Source of the DNA: Sinotaia quadrata
Taxonomy: Eukaryota > Mollusca > Gastropoda > Architaenioglossa > Viviparidae
Assembly (NCBI GenBank): GCA_028829895.1
Contig: CM054180.1
Span: forward strand, 99,113,135-99,177,134
Direction: 5' to 3'
Length of the DNA: 64,000 bases
How positions within the stretch are numbered: position 1 is the stretch's first letter; each line of letters opens with the position of its first letter. This document shows, one piece after another, positions 1 to 11,900 of this stretch. Under the pieces are notes generated by a model, which did no database searches, was not told the origin of the DNA, and saw only the letters and a list, made by a program, of their open reading frames with translations. Made by a program: the position numbers and the translations under genes.

Positions 1-355
1 TAACGACTGTTTCATCCACAGTCTGACTTCCGAAACCTTTATCTTCCCTGTGTTGACTGAATACTGTGTGACTTCCTGGTCCCACTAACGACTGTTTCAT
101 CCACAGTCTGACTTCCGAAACCTTTATCTTCCCTGTGTTGACTGAATACTGTGTAACTTCCTGGTCCCACTAACGACTGTTTCATCCACAGTCTGACTTC
201 CGAAACCTTTATCTTCCCAGTGTTGACTGAATACTGTGTGACTTCCTGGCCCCACTAACGACTGTTTCATCCACAGTCTGACAATCCGAAACCTTTATCT
301 TCCCTGTGTTGACTGAATACTGTGTGACTTCCTGGTCCCACTAACGACTGTTTCA
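1..355. repeat. 85-bp minisatellite, window-edge
   Basis: Four tandem copies of an 85-bp unit begin at 1, 86, 171 and 256, followed by a partial copy. The units differ by a few substitutions and one small insertion. The array runs off the left edge, so its full size is unknown. No reading frame in it looks coding. Confidence 0.95.
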
Positions 356-764
356 GCCAATGTCGCCAGAGTATCACCCTCACACTTGCCACTGACCATT
401 CCTTATTCACTTTGCATACCTTCATGCATGCCCTTAGCTTCAGCTTCCTGTTAGCCTACATGTGAGTATGCACACATTGTCAAGCAAATCTGGTTTGTTC
501 TCACCATTGAGAACGTATTTACATCCCATGATAACATTATCAAGACAATTTACTAGACATACAGCCTGAATACGTCCATATACATACTTGCTATTTATGT
601 ATACCATCACAATGGGTACTTTATCTTTTACACCATTGGTTAGAGTGATTGTTTGTAACTCTCCATTGTAGTGATTTTTCTTCACTCAGAAAGGGTGGTC
701 CTACTAACCTTACTCCAGAACCATTGTCACAGAGGACAGGAACACAATGTGTGATGGGCACGCC
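356..764. other. Non-repetitive stretch, no gene seen
   Basis: Between the 85-bp array and the first dispersed element I see no convincing exon. An 81-codon minus-strand frame at 440-685 has no recognisable motif and is not supported by splice signals. Confidence 0.5.
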
Positions 765-1180
765 ACTTAGTTAATGAAATTATTATTATTATTATTATTT
801 AATCTTTCATAACTAATTACAAGTGATGAGAATCTTAATTTATTTTATTAATGATCCTCCAGCAGACAACACGCATCTCTAACTTGATGGATATTTTGGT
901 GCTGTAAATGTTTTCTCTATTCCACAACATAAAACCTTTACAGTCAGATAATGTTTCTGTGAGTGGAAAACTTCTCACCAAAGAAGACAAATCCATTTTT
1001 AATCTATTTAGCGAGCCCCCATCCACCCACTTTCTTCTCCAACATAAGATTATCAATATGCTTATGAAGGTCAATAAATTTATTAAATGAACAATCAAAT
1101 ATACCTATTACAATCACAATGAAATAAATTACTTGACATCAATATTCCACGAACTCACGTTTGGATAATTTTATATTTAC

Positions 1181-1211
<31 letters not shown>

Positions 1212-2722
1212 AATTCAACAATAGAGTCAATACAAATTACAGGTTAGTCCTATCAGAGTATAGAAATGGAGTTATTAGAGGTAGGTTATTGAAATCTTTG
1301 CATGACCTGATTAAGCACTGCTTTGACAGTCTTTCACTGGTTTTTGCAATAATGTCACAATGTCCATGTCAACATGTGTCTCCTGACACACGTGGAAAAC
1401 ACTGACGTGCCATTGTATTCTTGAATGAACTTCAGCGTTCTCCTCAATGCGTCAGTTCCTTCATGCGCAGCATGATGATTACAGTAATTCTGGTAATTTA
1501 AATGTACCAAAATTCTCCCGATGTATCCAGCATGTACATGAAAGTGTATAGCGTACTCTTTATGTATCCAGCATGTACATGAAAGTGAATAGCGCACTCT
1601 TTATGTATCCAGCATGCACATGAAAGTGTATAGCGTACTCTTTATGTATCCAGCATGTACATGAAAGTGTATAGCGCACTCTTTATGTATCCAGCATGCA
1701 CATGAAAGTGTATAGCGCACTCTTTATGTATCCAGCATGCACATGAAAGTGTATAGCGCACTCTTTATGTATCCAAAGTGTATAGCGCACTCTTTATGTA
1801 TCCAAAGTGTATAGCGCACTCTTTATGTATCCAAAGTGTATAGCGCACTCTTTATGTATCCAAAGTGTATAGCGCACTCTTTATGCCTACTCACTACAAT
1901 AGACGTTCTCGTGCCTTCAAGGTCGTTCAAGTTTCTGACCAGTGAACACTTGAAGGGTAACTGGAAACGAGAGTTGAAACTCCAAACTTGAAACTTGGAA
2001 CTCAAACTCAACCCTTGAGACTCAAACTTGTCAGTTGCTCACTGTAAAATATAATTAAGGAGCAAACCTAAGTTTCTCATCATCACAATATAACTCCATT
2101 TTATTGTACATCTCATTCTCAACTTACAATTTCCTTCAACAGTATTCATTAGCCCAAAACACACCTGAAAATAAATACAGCATATTAAACAATGTCAAGT
2201 GTTGGCACACTACATGTGTGAAGCTTAGTTCAAAAATTTGCAGAAATAAAAGTCAACTCACATAGTACATCTCTACATAAACACAAATATAAAATATTAA
2301 CAGAAAAATGCATGAAATGTTTCTAAGTCCATTCTCTCTTAATCAGTCAGTTTTAAATCACCATCAAGCTAATGACTGCCTTTCAAAGCTGGACTTTCTC
2401 CTTTGCCACTCACATTCAAAATTATTTGAAAACAGAATTTTCTACAGCAAGTATCATTTTAATCTCAGCCAATTGGTTGGTCACATTCTCGTAAATAATA
2501 ATCATTGGATAATAGAAAATTACTCAGTTTGCATTACAATGATTACATCAACAATCTAGAATATTCTTGCCACAAGCTGTTTACTTCAATCAGACACTTT
2601 AAAAAATACTGGCATAAGGAGTGTCCACGGTCAGGTTACTCTGACAATTTAGCAATTTATATATTTTGTATAATTTGAATTTAAAAATAGGGAGAGGCAA
2701 ATTTACTCTGTCACAGTATGCA
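765..2722 (+). mobile_element. Dispersed nonautonomous element, copy A
   Basis: This ~2 kb block shares blocks in the same order with 54826-56425 and 60676-62340. The left arm begins near the words GCCACTTAGTTAATGAAAT, followed by ATT runs. A middle block has the words CATGAAATGTTTCTAAGTCC (near 2309). The right end carries AAAATAGGGAGAGGCAAATT. No transposase or reverse transcriptase frame is visible, so it looks nonautonomous. Terminal inverted repeats and target-site duplications were not identified, and its class is unknown. Confidence 0.75.
1515..1888. repeat. 41-bp minisatellite passing into 29-bp units
   Basis: The array lies inside dispersed-element copy A. Early units are 41 bp and contain a CATGTACATGAAAG segment. 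The later units, from about 1766, are 29 bp and lack 12 bp of that segment, so a deletion variant has amplified at the right-hand end. Confidence 0.9.
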
Positions 2723-2744
2723 TTAAAATAAGGTGTGTCGCATG

Positions 2745-2815
2745 GTTCTAAGACATTTATGTTATCTGGGCAATAATATTTAATATGGCCTAGATTGCCA
2801 CAGCTAAACCACACT
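2745..2815 (-). pseudogene. Possible gag-type zinc-knuckle remnant
   Basis: A minus-strand frame reads WFSCGNLGHIKYYCPDN. The spacing C-x4-H-x4-C fits a CCHC zinc knuckle (C-x2-C-x4-H-x4-C), but the expected first cysteine is a tryptophan (TGG). This is what a decayed retroelement gag nucleocapsid would look like. It sits just beyond the right end of element copy A. No protease or polymerase sequence is visible nearby. The motif is short, so chance is possible. Confidence 0.3.
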
Positions 2816-3354
2816 CTAGTTTGTTCCTAATAATTTTGTCTTTATTAAATGGAAGAGGTGCGAAACCAGCCACACGACATTAAAATATAAAATAAATCCC
2901 TAGTTTAAATCTTTATTAGTTAATGATTAGAAGTAACTCACCATGGAAATAATAATATATCTACTACTCTCAGTCGACCTGAAAAAAAAAGGGATTGGAA
3001 AGAAAAAGCACAATAAGAGCTAGCCATTGCAAATATGGCTCAAAGTAATTTCACAAGATTACGTCACCACCAAACATCAATCCACCTACCTTGGAGTAAA
3101 TATTGAGGACCGACTGGTTAGTGAGCTCCTAGTCAGGAGTCTAGATCATAACTGACGGTTTTAGGACTAACCGAAATAGGATATTTGATGATGTCATGTG
3201 ACTTAATTATCAAGGGAGTTAATTTTATAAAAGTAGCAATTTATTGTTGAGCTATGTTGAACTATTAAAATTAAGGTGTTGGGGAGAGGAACAATTAATA
3301 AGCAAGTGAATTCGATGACCTCACAATATTTTATTTGTAGCTTTTTAGACTTCT

Positions 3355-3530
3355 GTTGAGGAGTAAATTTGCCTTTCCCTATTTTAAAACTTTATTATTA
3401 TAAAGTTTATAATCCTCCAAGTGAGAGACGAGTGGTGTCTCTTGGAGAAGTATTAAAGAACATACGATTTCTCCATCACTTCTAATTAGTTAAGGATGAT
3501 TAATAATAATAATAATAATAACCATAACCA
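3355..3530 (-). mobile_element. Deletion derivative of dispersed element
   Basis: On the minus strand, the right-end sequence of the element (reverse complement of AAAATAGGGAGAGGCAAATT-type words, 3358-3395) is followed almost directly by its left arm (3410-3530, ending in ATT/TAA runs). The ~1.5 kb middle seen in the long copies is missing. Similar compact minus-strand left arms occur at 46290-46430 and 49380-49485. Confidence 0.6.
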
Positions 3531-3691
3531 TTAACAAAGGCCTACATGTCACACCTTCATTACCCCCAAATTTTCATTTTGTTTCCCGACCTCTACTTTA
3601 GAAGACCGATCTTTAAAACTGTTTACAGAAGGACTGCAAGCTGGCAGACTAGTGCCTTTGTAATCTAATTGCCCAGATTCATGAGCGTGCG

Positions 3692-3694
<3 letters not shown>

Positions 3695-3754
<60 letters not shown>
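3695..3754. repeat. (TG)n microsatellite
   Basis: An almost pure TG dinucleotide tract of about 60 bp. Confidence 0.97.
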
Positions 3755-3756
<2 letters not shown>

Positions 3757-4039
3757 GACTACTAAGTGTGTATATATATTTAGTGTGCGTTATTCAAATA
3801 TGCGTCTCTTTGCCAGAAGTGTTTGCTGTCTAATATAGCGGCTACTAATATCTGCTCCTTTAAACAGGTTTTCACATCAGTGGGAATCGAGAGAGGGGTG
3901 GGGTGGGGAGAGGAACTCAAAGAAATAACTGTAGACTCATCGACACATTGAAAGTCGTATTAAATGCAAACCTAATTTTTTTTATAAACTCAGACGAACA
4001 AAACAACAAAAATACTTTACTCTCCGAACACTTCGAGCA

Positions 4040-4049
4040 ATGACTCAGC
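4040..4049 (+). promoter_or_regulatory. Candidate antioxidant-response/AP-1 site
   Basis: The bases ATGACTCAGC match the antioxidant response element core RTGACnnnGC and contain the AP-1 core TGACTCA. The site lies about 280 bp upstream of the SDR start codon, in a comparatively CpG-containing stretch. A role in controlling the SDR gene is inference; a 10-bp match occurs by chance fairly often. Confidence 0.35.
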
Positions 4050-4321
4050 ATGACATGGCGAAAGCAGTTGCTCGAAGTTTGGACCCAAATTTTGAACCTC
4101 TGTTTTTGTGTTCGCTGCGGTCGACTACATAGAGAGTGGGAAAGCAGGCTGCCTCCGAACCTCGCACTGTGCACAAGGCCTGGTCAGTACTAAAGGAGCT
4201 GGTAGGTTTTGAATGCTGCAGGTCATTCGGAACACAACACCGCAGAAAAAAGGATTTTATTTCCGATGACTGCTCAAAGCTACCGTGCCATTTGTTAAGA
4301 AAACAGAGTGTAGCAGGCGAG

Positions 4322-4334
4322 ATGGCGTTTACAG
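4322..4334 (+). CDS. SDR gene exon 1 (start codon)
   Basis: Thirteen coding bases encode MAFT plus the first base of Gly5, followed by the donor GTGGGTAA. The phase fits exon 2, whose first two bases complete the glycine codon. The frame upstream is open but has no ATG, which supports this start. Confidence 0.8.
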
Positions 4335-6945
4335 GTGGGTAAAATTACTACAAGTGCTTCACCCCTGCATTAGCATTATTATTCAAGATCGTTCAGGGCG
4401 TTAGAGTAGTTTAAAAACGGTTTGATGAAATAAAAAGAAAAGCAAGTGTTATTGCTAAATGCATTTTATTTCTGTAATAGTGTACGTAAGTCATGTGTGC
4501 ACAAGTTTGTGAGAGATAGTGTGATAAACTGATTTTGTGTGTGATAGTGTGATAAACTGATTTTGTGAGTTATAGTGTGATAAACTGATTTTGTGAGTGA
4601 TAGCGTGATAAACTGATTTTGTGAGAGATAGTGTGATAAACTGATTTTGTGAGAGATAGTGTGATAAACTGATTTTGTGAGAGATAGTGTGATAAACTGA
4701 TTTTATGAGTGACAGTGTGGATAAACTGATTATGACTATGAATCATTTAAGGAAATTCTTACTTATTATATTTATTGCGATGATAAAAATAGACAACCTT
4801 GACTTTCATAGGATAGTGGGAATAGAGTGCAAGGTAGGAGATAGTTAGACCAGGTCATTGCTTACTTCCCTTGTGACTCACACCTGGTCTTCAATGGCCT
4901 GCGCATTATTGCAATCTGTAAGATCGGGTTCTCCTTGGATTCAGATGATTCTACTTATCTAAATTATAACGATTTTTAAAATCAAGACTCAATCCGTGGA
5001 CTACTTATTAACTCAAGCAATCAAATTTAGAGAGGATGTAATATCAAAGTAGGTAGCGTGCGCATCCTTTATCTGTTGTATCGCGTTTCTTATTATAGCT
5101 TCAATTTTAACATTATTATTATCTGTTGTATCACGTTTCTTATTATAGCTTCAATTTTAACATTATTATTATCTGTTGTATCACGTTTCTTATTATAGCT
5201 TCAATTTTAACATTATTATTATCTGTTGTATCACGTTTCTCATTATAGCTTCAATTTTAACATTATTATTATCTGTTGTATCACGTTTCTTATTATAGCT
5301 TCAATTTTAACATTATTATTATCTGTTGTATCACGTTTCTTATTAAAGCTTCATTTTTAACATTATTACTATCGAATGTTGTCAGTACTAATAAATGTTA
5401 GTCATCAGTATTTATCATAAAATGTTCTTTCTGGTGAAGGCAATCTCTCTGATAATATTGCATAAATATTAATGCTTTTTTCTCACCGCCTCAAAAATAA
5501 TGTATTTATTGATGACGTTTTAAAAGCTGTTCCTAACCACAGGTCGTTGTGTTCTGGTTGCTGGAGGAGCTGGGATTGTTGGCTCCTGAGTCGTACAGTC
5601 GTTGCTGAACCAGGGTGCAAAGGTTTGTGACTTTTCCCCCCTCTTTTGATCCCTGTTATTTGTCTCTCATTTCCCATCGTCATATATACACCCATTTAGC
5701 CCTTAAAATTGCCCCCCCCCCCACCTCTCTCTATAATTTTGTAGTGTTTGTGGAACACTCTTGCCTGATCTATTTGCACTCATGATGTGATGGTTGTCTC
5801 TCCTAATGAGGTGACAGTGTGTATCATGCGTTATTGAATGTCAGTCACTGTACCTGTAGCGGTGTTGACATGTGTCTATGTAGTGATGACTTGTAGATGT
5901 TGGTGCTATGTCGTGAGTTGTAATGTCACAAGACTGAGATAACTTGAAGACTTAATTTGTCTTTAATGAAGAGCTTGATGACTTGGTTGAGTCTTTAATG
6001 AAGAGCTTGATGACTTGACCGAGTCTTTAATGAAGAGGTTGATGACTTGACCGAGTCTTTAATGAAGAGCTTGATGACTTGGTTGAGTCTTTAATGAAGA
6101 GCTTGAAGACTTTATTGAGTTTTTAATGAAGAGCTTGATGACTCGATTGAGTCTTTAATGAAGAGCTTGATGACTTGATTGAGTCTTATGAAGAGCTTGA
6201 TGACTTGATTGAATCTTTAATGAAGAGCTTGATGACTTGATTGAGTCTTTAATGAAGAGCTTGATGACTTGATTGAGTCTTTAATGAAGAGCTTGATGAC
6301 TTGATTGAGTCTTTAATGAAGAGCTTGATAAAACTGATGACTAGAAGAATGCAGGATGCAGGCTGAAAAGTGATGACTGAAAAAACGAAGGCTTAGACTT
6401 TAGAAGCACTGTGGAAAAAACAGGTGACACGGGTGTGAGCCATTGTGTGTATGAAACGAGCTAGACCTCCCAGCTCTATTTCTCTCTCAGATATATTCAC
6501 ACACAACATTATATCTGCAAACCAATACAGTGTTCAGCCATATAAAAATATGCAGAAATATAATCAATGGATTTCTGTAAGAAAAGAATAAAATACAATT
6601 AAATCTTTCACTTGAAGCTAAAATTAGGAAGTCTAATATGATAAGTACACAATTTCATTTAGAGAAGTTTCTCCTTCCAAATTTACAGTTTTGAGGATTT
6701 CCTGAAAACAGAGAATACAGTTATACAATCATAACTTAAACAATTCTACTGACAACAATTTAATATGATTCTTAGAGCATCACAGTTCATCTCTACAATA
6801 CAAAGGCAAAATCTGAATAAGTCTTTTAGAGTAAGAAGAATTTTAGTCCTATAATTTTCTAAGTGCTCAAAGTTTAGTTACAAGATATTAACTCTTCCAG
6901 AACATGATGTTCCACAAGCCGCCGTTCTCTCTCTCTCTCTCCCTC

Positions 6946-7011
<66 letters not shown>

Positions 7012-8874
7012 GACTAATCTTGTTGCTCCTTCACCATATTAGTTCCCTCATAACAACAAAGTTGCAATTTCCAATAACTTCCTTACAGAGAAATTCCTTG
7101 TTGTAATCGAGCATTTGTCATCATTCAATCAACAGAGTGCAGTGTATTCTTATATTTACACACTGTAAGGTCTACTCAAATCATTCAATCAACAGAGTGC
7201 AGTGTATTCTTATATTTACACACTGTAAAGTCTACTCAAATCATTCAATTAACAGAGTGCAGTGTATTCTTATATTTATACACAGGGGGTAGAGTCTACT
7301 CAAATCATTCAATCAACAGAGTGCAGTGTATTCTTATATTTACACACTGTAAAGTCTACTCAAATCATTCAATCAACAGAGTGCAGTGTATTCTTATATT
7401 TACACACTGTAAAGTCTACTCAAATCATTCAATCAACAGAGTGCAGTGTATTCTTATATTTACACACTGTAAAGTCTACTCAAATCATTCAATCAACAGA
7501 GTGCAGTGTATTCTTATAGTTACATACTGTAAAGCCTACTCAAATCATTCAATCAACAGAGTGCAGTGTATTCTTATATTTACACACTGTAAAGTCTACT
7601 CAAATCATTCAATAAACAGAGTGCAGTGTATTCTTATATTTACACACAGGGGGTAGAGTCTACTCAAATCATTCAATCAACATAATGCAGTGTATTCTTA
7701 TATTTACACACAGGGGGTAGAGTCTATTCAAATCATTCAATCAACATAATGCAGTGTATTCTTATATTTACACACAGGGGGTAGAGTCTATTCAAATCAT
7801 TCAATCAACATAATGCAGTGTATTCTTATATTTACACACAGGGGGTAGAGTCTATTCAAATCATTCAATCAACATAATGCAGTGTATTCTTATATTTACA
7901 CACAGGGGGTAGTGTGACGTATGTACTTAGTAGCCTGATGCCCAACCAGATATTTTTGTCTTGCTTTATAGCACAATGAACGTCATTACCTTCATAACTC
8001 ACACGTCACACTTTTGATTCCGAAAATCGTTAATTGGTCGTTTTACACAGTTATTACATTCCATTAATTTAACTTACTGTAAGAGTCTTTACAGTCTTTA
8101 AAGCAGTGCACTTTTGTGTCTGTTTACCGCTGCCCTTTCAGCTCGAACAGACTGTCTAAAGAGCGGCTTAGCTGGCCTGCATACGGCTTAACTTAAGGAG
8201 GAAATCCAGAAATAACAGAAAAATTCGGAAGTATAATTTCTGATTATTTAGTCTAAAAGTCAAGGATATCTTTACTTGACAGATAGGGGCCATATTATAT
8301 ACTACACATATGTTTATTTGACAGTAGGACCAACAAAAACCACTATTATCGTGTGTTAAGATCAAAACGTTATTCATTACTTGGGAATATAAGTGTACAT
8401 TTTTAACAATTTTACCTTAAATTAGAAGGAAACTATTCTGTGTAAAATAGAAAGTAAAGAATTATGAGGAAAACAAGTTCAAGTTACTCTTAAATATTCT
8501 GGAAATAAATGCCATTTCTCTCCAGTGCTAAGCAGTATGACGAGATTGCCAGAACGCAATAAACAATGGCAATCACTAACAGTAATACAAAAATAATTCG
8601 TTAGAACACAGTGTATCTGCAAGTTTCATATTTATTTGATCACTTTTAAAGACTACAGCGTGATAATTACTGCCGCACATTATTTAAAAGCTAGCAAACT
8701 GGGAAGGCACATTGTTTTGTTAATTTGCCTTTGTGCAGGTCGTCGTGACATCGCGTTCGAAAGAGAGAGTTATTCCCCTTATCGAGAGAACTCCAGTGTC
8801 CTTGCGACCGCAACTCTCTGTAATCGAGGTATGGATTCTGTTCACTTGTTTGTCTAGTAATATCAGAGGAAATC

Positions 8875-8924
<50 letters not shown>

Positions 8925-11900
8925 CTCTCATGCACACACGCACTCACATATGCACGCACATATAAACACACTAATTTTATATTAACAAACAGGAAAACGA
9001 AAAACAAAGTATGTAATATCCCACCACCACACACATAAGCTTTTAACGCCTAAACACGACAAATTTGTTATTTTTATAAAGTTTAATAAGGTATTTTGAT
9101 GTATAAAATCATTTCAATATTAGGTTCATAAAAATCTGAGGACAGGGGTTTCACAGACTTCAGATATTATCCATAGACTGTTTTCTTTCGAAAAGATTTG
9201 CTAAATTAACAAATCCTTGCTAAAACAAAACCCAGTAGACGGTGCAAATCAAACAACCCTTTACTTTTATCACATAAGGTCAAAAACACTTGTTAAATTA
9301 ACTCTCAACATTAGTAAGAAATAGAGGAGGAAGGAAAAGTGATAATTTTTTTCTTCTTCCCCACACAGGCTGACGTCAGCACGGAGGAGGGAACGAAGAC
9401 AGTTTTTGACCAGGCCACCAAACAGGGTAACAAGGTCCATGACGTACTGGCCAGCATCGGGGGCTTGTGGCAGGTATGCTGGTTTGTCCTCTCTCCCGGA
9501 TCCTTTCTTTTTAAAGAAATATTTAATTTTTAAAATATGTATATGTTGATGTTAAAACTAGGCTAGCTAACAATTCTTAGCATAATTCTCTTTCAAGAAT
9601 ATCATAACGAATTTTCTCCAGCACGTACTTCACCGCTTCATACTTCTCCTTCAGTGTAGTCGAGTGAGCTAGAGGTACAGAGGCAAACTGGTTACCATTG
9701 TGTAGTCGAGTGAGCTAGAGGTACAGAGGCAAACTGGTTACCATTGTGTAGTCGAGTGAGCTAGAGGTACAGAGGCAAACTGGTTACCATTGTGTAGTCG
9801 AGTGAGCTAGAGGTACAGAGGCAAACTGGTTACCATTGTGTAGTCGAGTGAGCTAGAGGTACAGAGGCAAACTGGTTACCATTGTGTAGTCGAGTGAGCT
9901 AGAGGTACAGAGGCAAACTAGTTACCATTGTGTAGTCGAGTGAGCTAGAGGTACAGAGGCAAACTAGTTACCATTGTGTAGTCGAGTGAGCTAGAGGTAC
10001 AGAGGCAAACTGGTTACCATTGTGTAGTCGAGTGAGCTAGAGGTACAGAGGCAAACTGGTTACCATTGTGTAGCAGAACACATTTCAGTGATCGCTGCTG
10101 CTGTCAATGAACAATCTCCAATCTTCAGGTTTATACTGTGGCACTCCAAGCTTGTGCAGAAGCTGCGCAATATCTGTACAGTACACCAGGTCCTTCTCTG
10201 TAGAGAAAAAAACTGAGATACTCTTGATGTCTGTTGCGGTAGAAGGTGATGCGAACACTTTCAGAAAGGACAGTTTTCCCTCAATCGGAATGCCAACAGT
10301 TCAGCAGATGACTTTGACAGGCTAAGATCACGAACTAGATAATTTAGCTCCTTTGCGAAAAAGGATTTGGAACATCATCATCAAGAACCACTAATTCTTC
10401 TTTTTCATATTCTTCACCTCTAGAGAAATCTTCTTCACTAATTTCGGTAAGTTCTCCAGGGAAAGGTACTGGAATTTCATCACAATGAGTTACTGGACGA
10501 TGTGCTGATTCAAGATCAAAATACTTAAGGCTGTTCGGTTTTTTTCTGTTAATGCCTGTCATATCAATAGCGCAGAAGTAGCAGTCAGTGACATGGTTTG
10601 TCGGTTCCCTCCAAACCATAGGAATTCCAAACTTCAGACAACTCTTCTTACCCTTGGTCCAACGATGCAGATTCTCGGTGCATGTCTTGCATACCATGGG
10701 TGGCGCCCAAACTTTATCCTGATCACCAGGTTTTATACCAAAATAAGCATGGTATGCACGTTTTATAAAATCTGTTGCTGTGTTCCTGTTAGGAACAATG
10801 GTGTATTCGCCGCAGATGTAGTAAAATACATCGGGTTTATTTTTGCAGTGTCTGCTGGCCGATTGCATTTCATTACCTAAAGAAGAAAAATATCATTTAT
10901 ATCAATTATTCAAAAATTAGCTTATGTAACCTCTTCATAATTATATAAAACAAATTATAATTTGTTTATTTAAAGAAATAAGAACGAATTTTACATCATA
11001 TAAATAGAAAATACCCTTATATGTAAAAAAAAATAATAATAATGTCGCAATAGATCAAAACGTTATCAAAAATAGCTCAAAAAGTTGACCTGCTTGAACA
11101 AAACCGATGTCATTTATGGATCCAGCACAATAAAACTGTCATAAATCCATCGAAATATCTTAGACAGCAAATTTGTTGTTGCCGAGTGTAATAAGATTGG
11201 CTTGAATTACATTAATTTGAGTTCATATTAAATAAGTCTGTGTATCTGATAATAAATTTGGCTTGAATTACATTAATTTGAGTTCAGATTAAATAAGTGT
11301 ATGTATCTGATAATAAACTTGGTTTGAATTACAATGAAGTTAAACACAAACTAAATACATTTCTCATCTTTGAAGTGTACTAATATTTTTCTTTACAGAA
11401 AGGTAAACTGGTAGATCAGCCTTTGGCAGAATTCAACGAGACTATCAGAAATAAGGTCACCGGACATTTTCTTCTGTTTAAGGCTTTTGCCCCCTATCTG
11501 GAGAATGTGCAAGGTCGGACATTTAGAAAGTTATTCATCTGTATTTAGGTATAAATGTGGATGTTTTGTGGCTTAGTTATCTACTCTACATACATCTCGG
11601 AGTTTTTGGTCATATTACTGACACAGTTAAGATCTTGAAGTTTCTAGATACAGATATTAGAATCTTAAAGTTTCTAGATACATTAAAGATGAGCGGTTGG
11701 ATATAACAGTTTCTGGAAGAATTAATTATCATAGATCTCTAGGTCTTCGGACAAGGTGTTTCTGGACATATTGACGTTGTTATAACACTTGCATAGATCT
11801 TGAAATTTCAAGACAGATTAATTAATGACTAATGGCTAGATCTCAGTGTTTCTGGACATTGTGTGGACAAATTATTTAATATTCTTTGGTGTGGTTATAA

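Noticed and set aside
4136..4342. 68-codon frame continuing into MAFTGG as an N-terminal extension of the SDR
   Set aside because: It has no ATG before 4322; the upstream part is better explained as 5' untranslated sequence.
5587..5589. TGA read as selenocysteine
   Set aside because: The position is not a redox-active Cys position in SDRs, and I did not recognise a SECIS-like structure in the 3' region at 14709-14880. A mutation from GGA is simpler.
8636..9038. Frames of 73-104 codons around 8.7 kb as separate genes
   Set aside because: They are the SDR exon 3 read through into introns, or antisense shadows over the CT tract.
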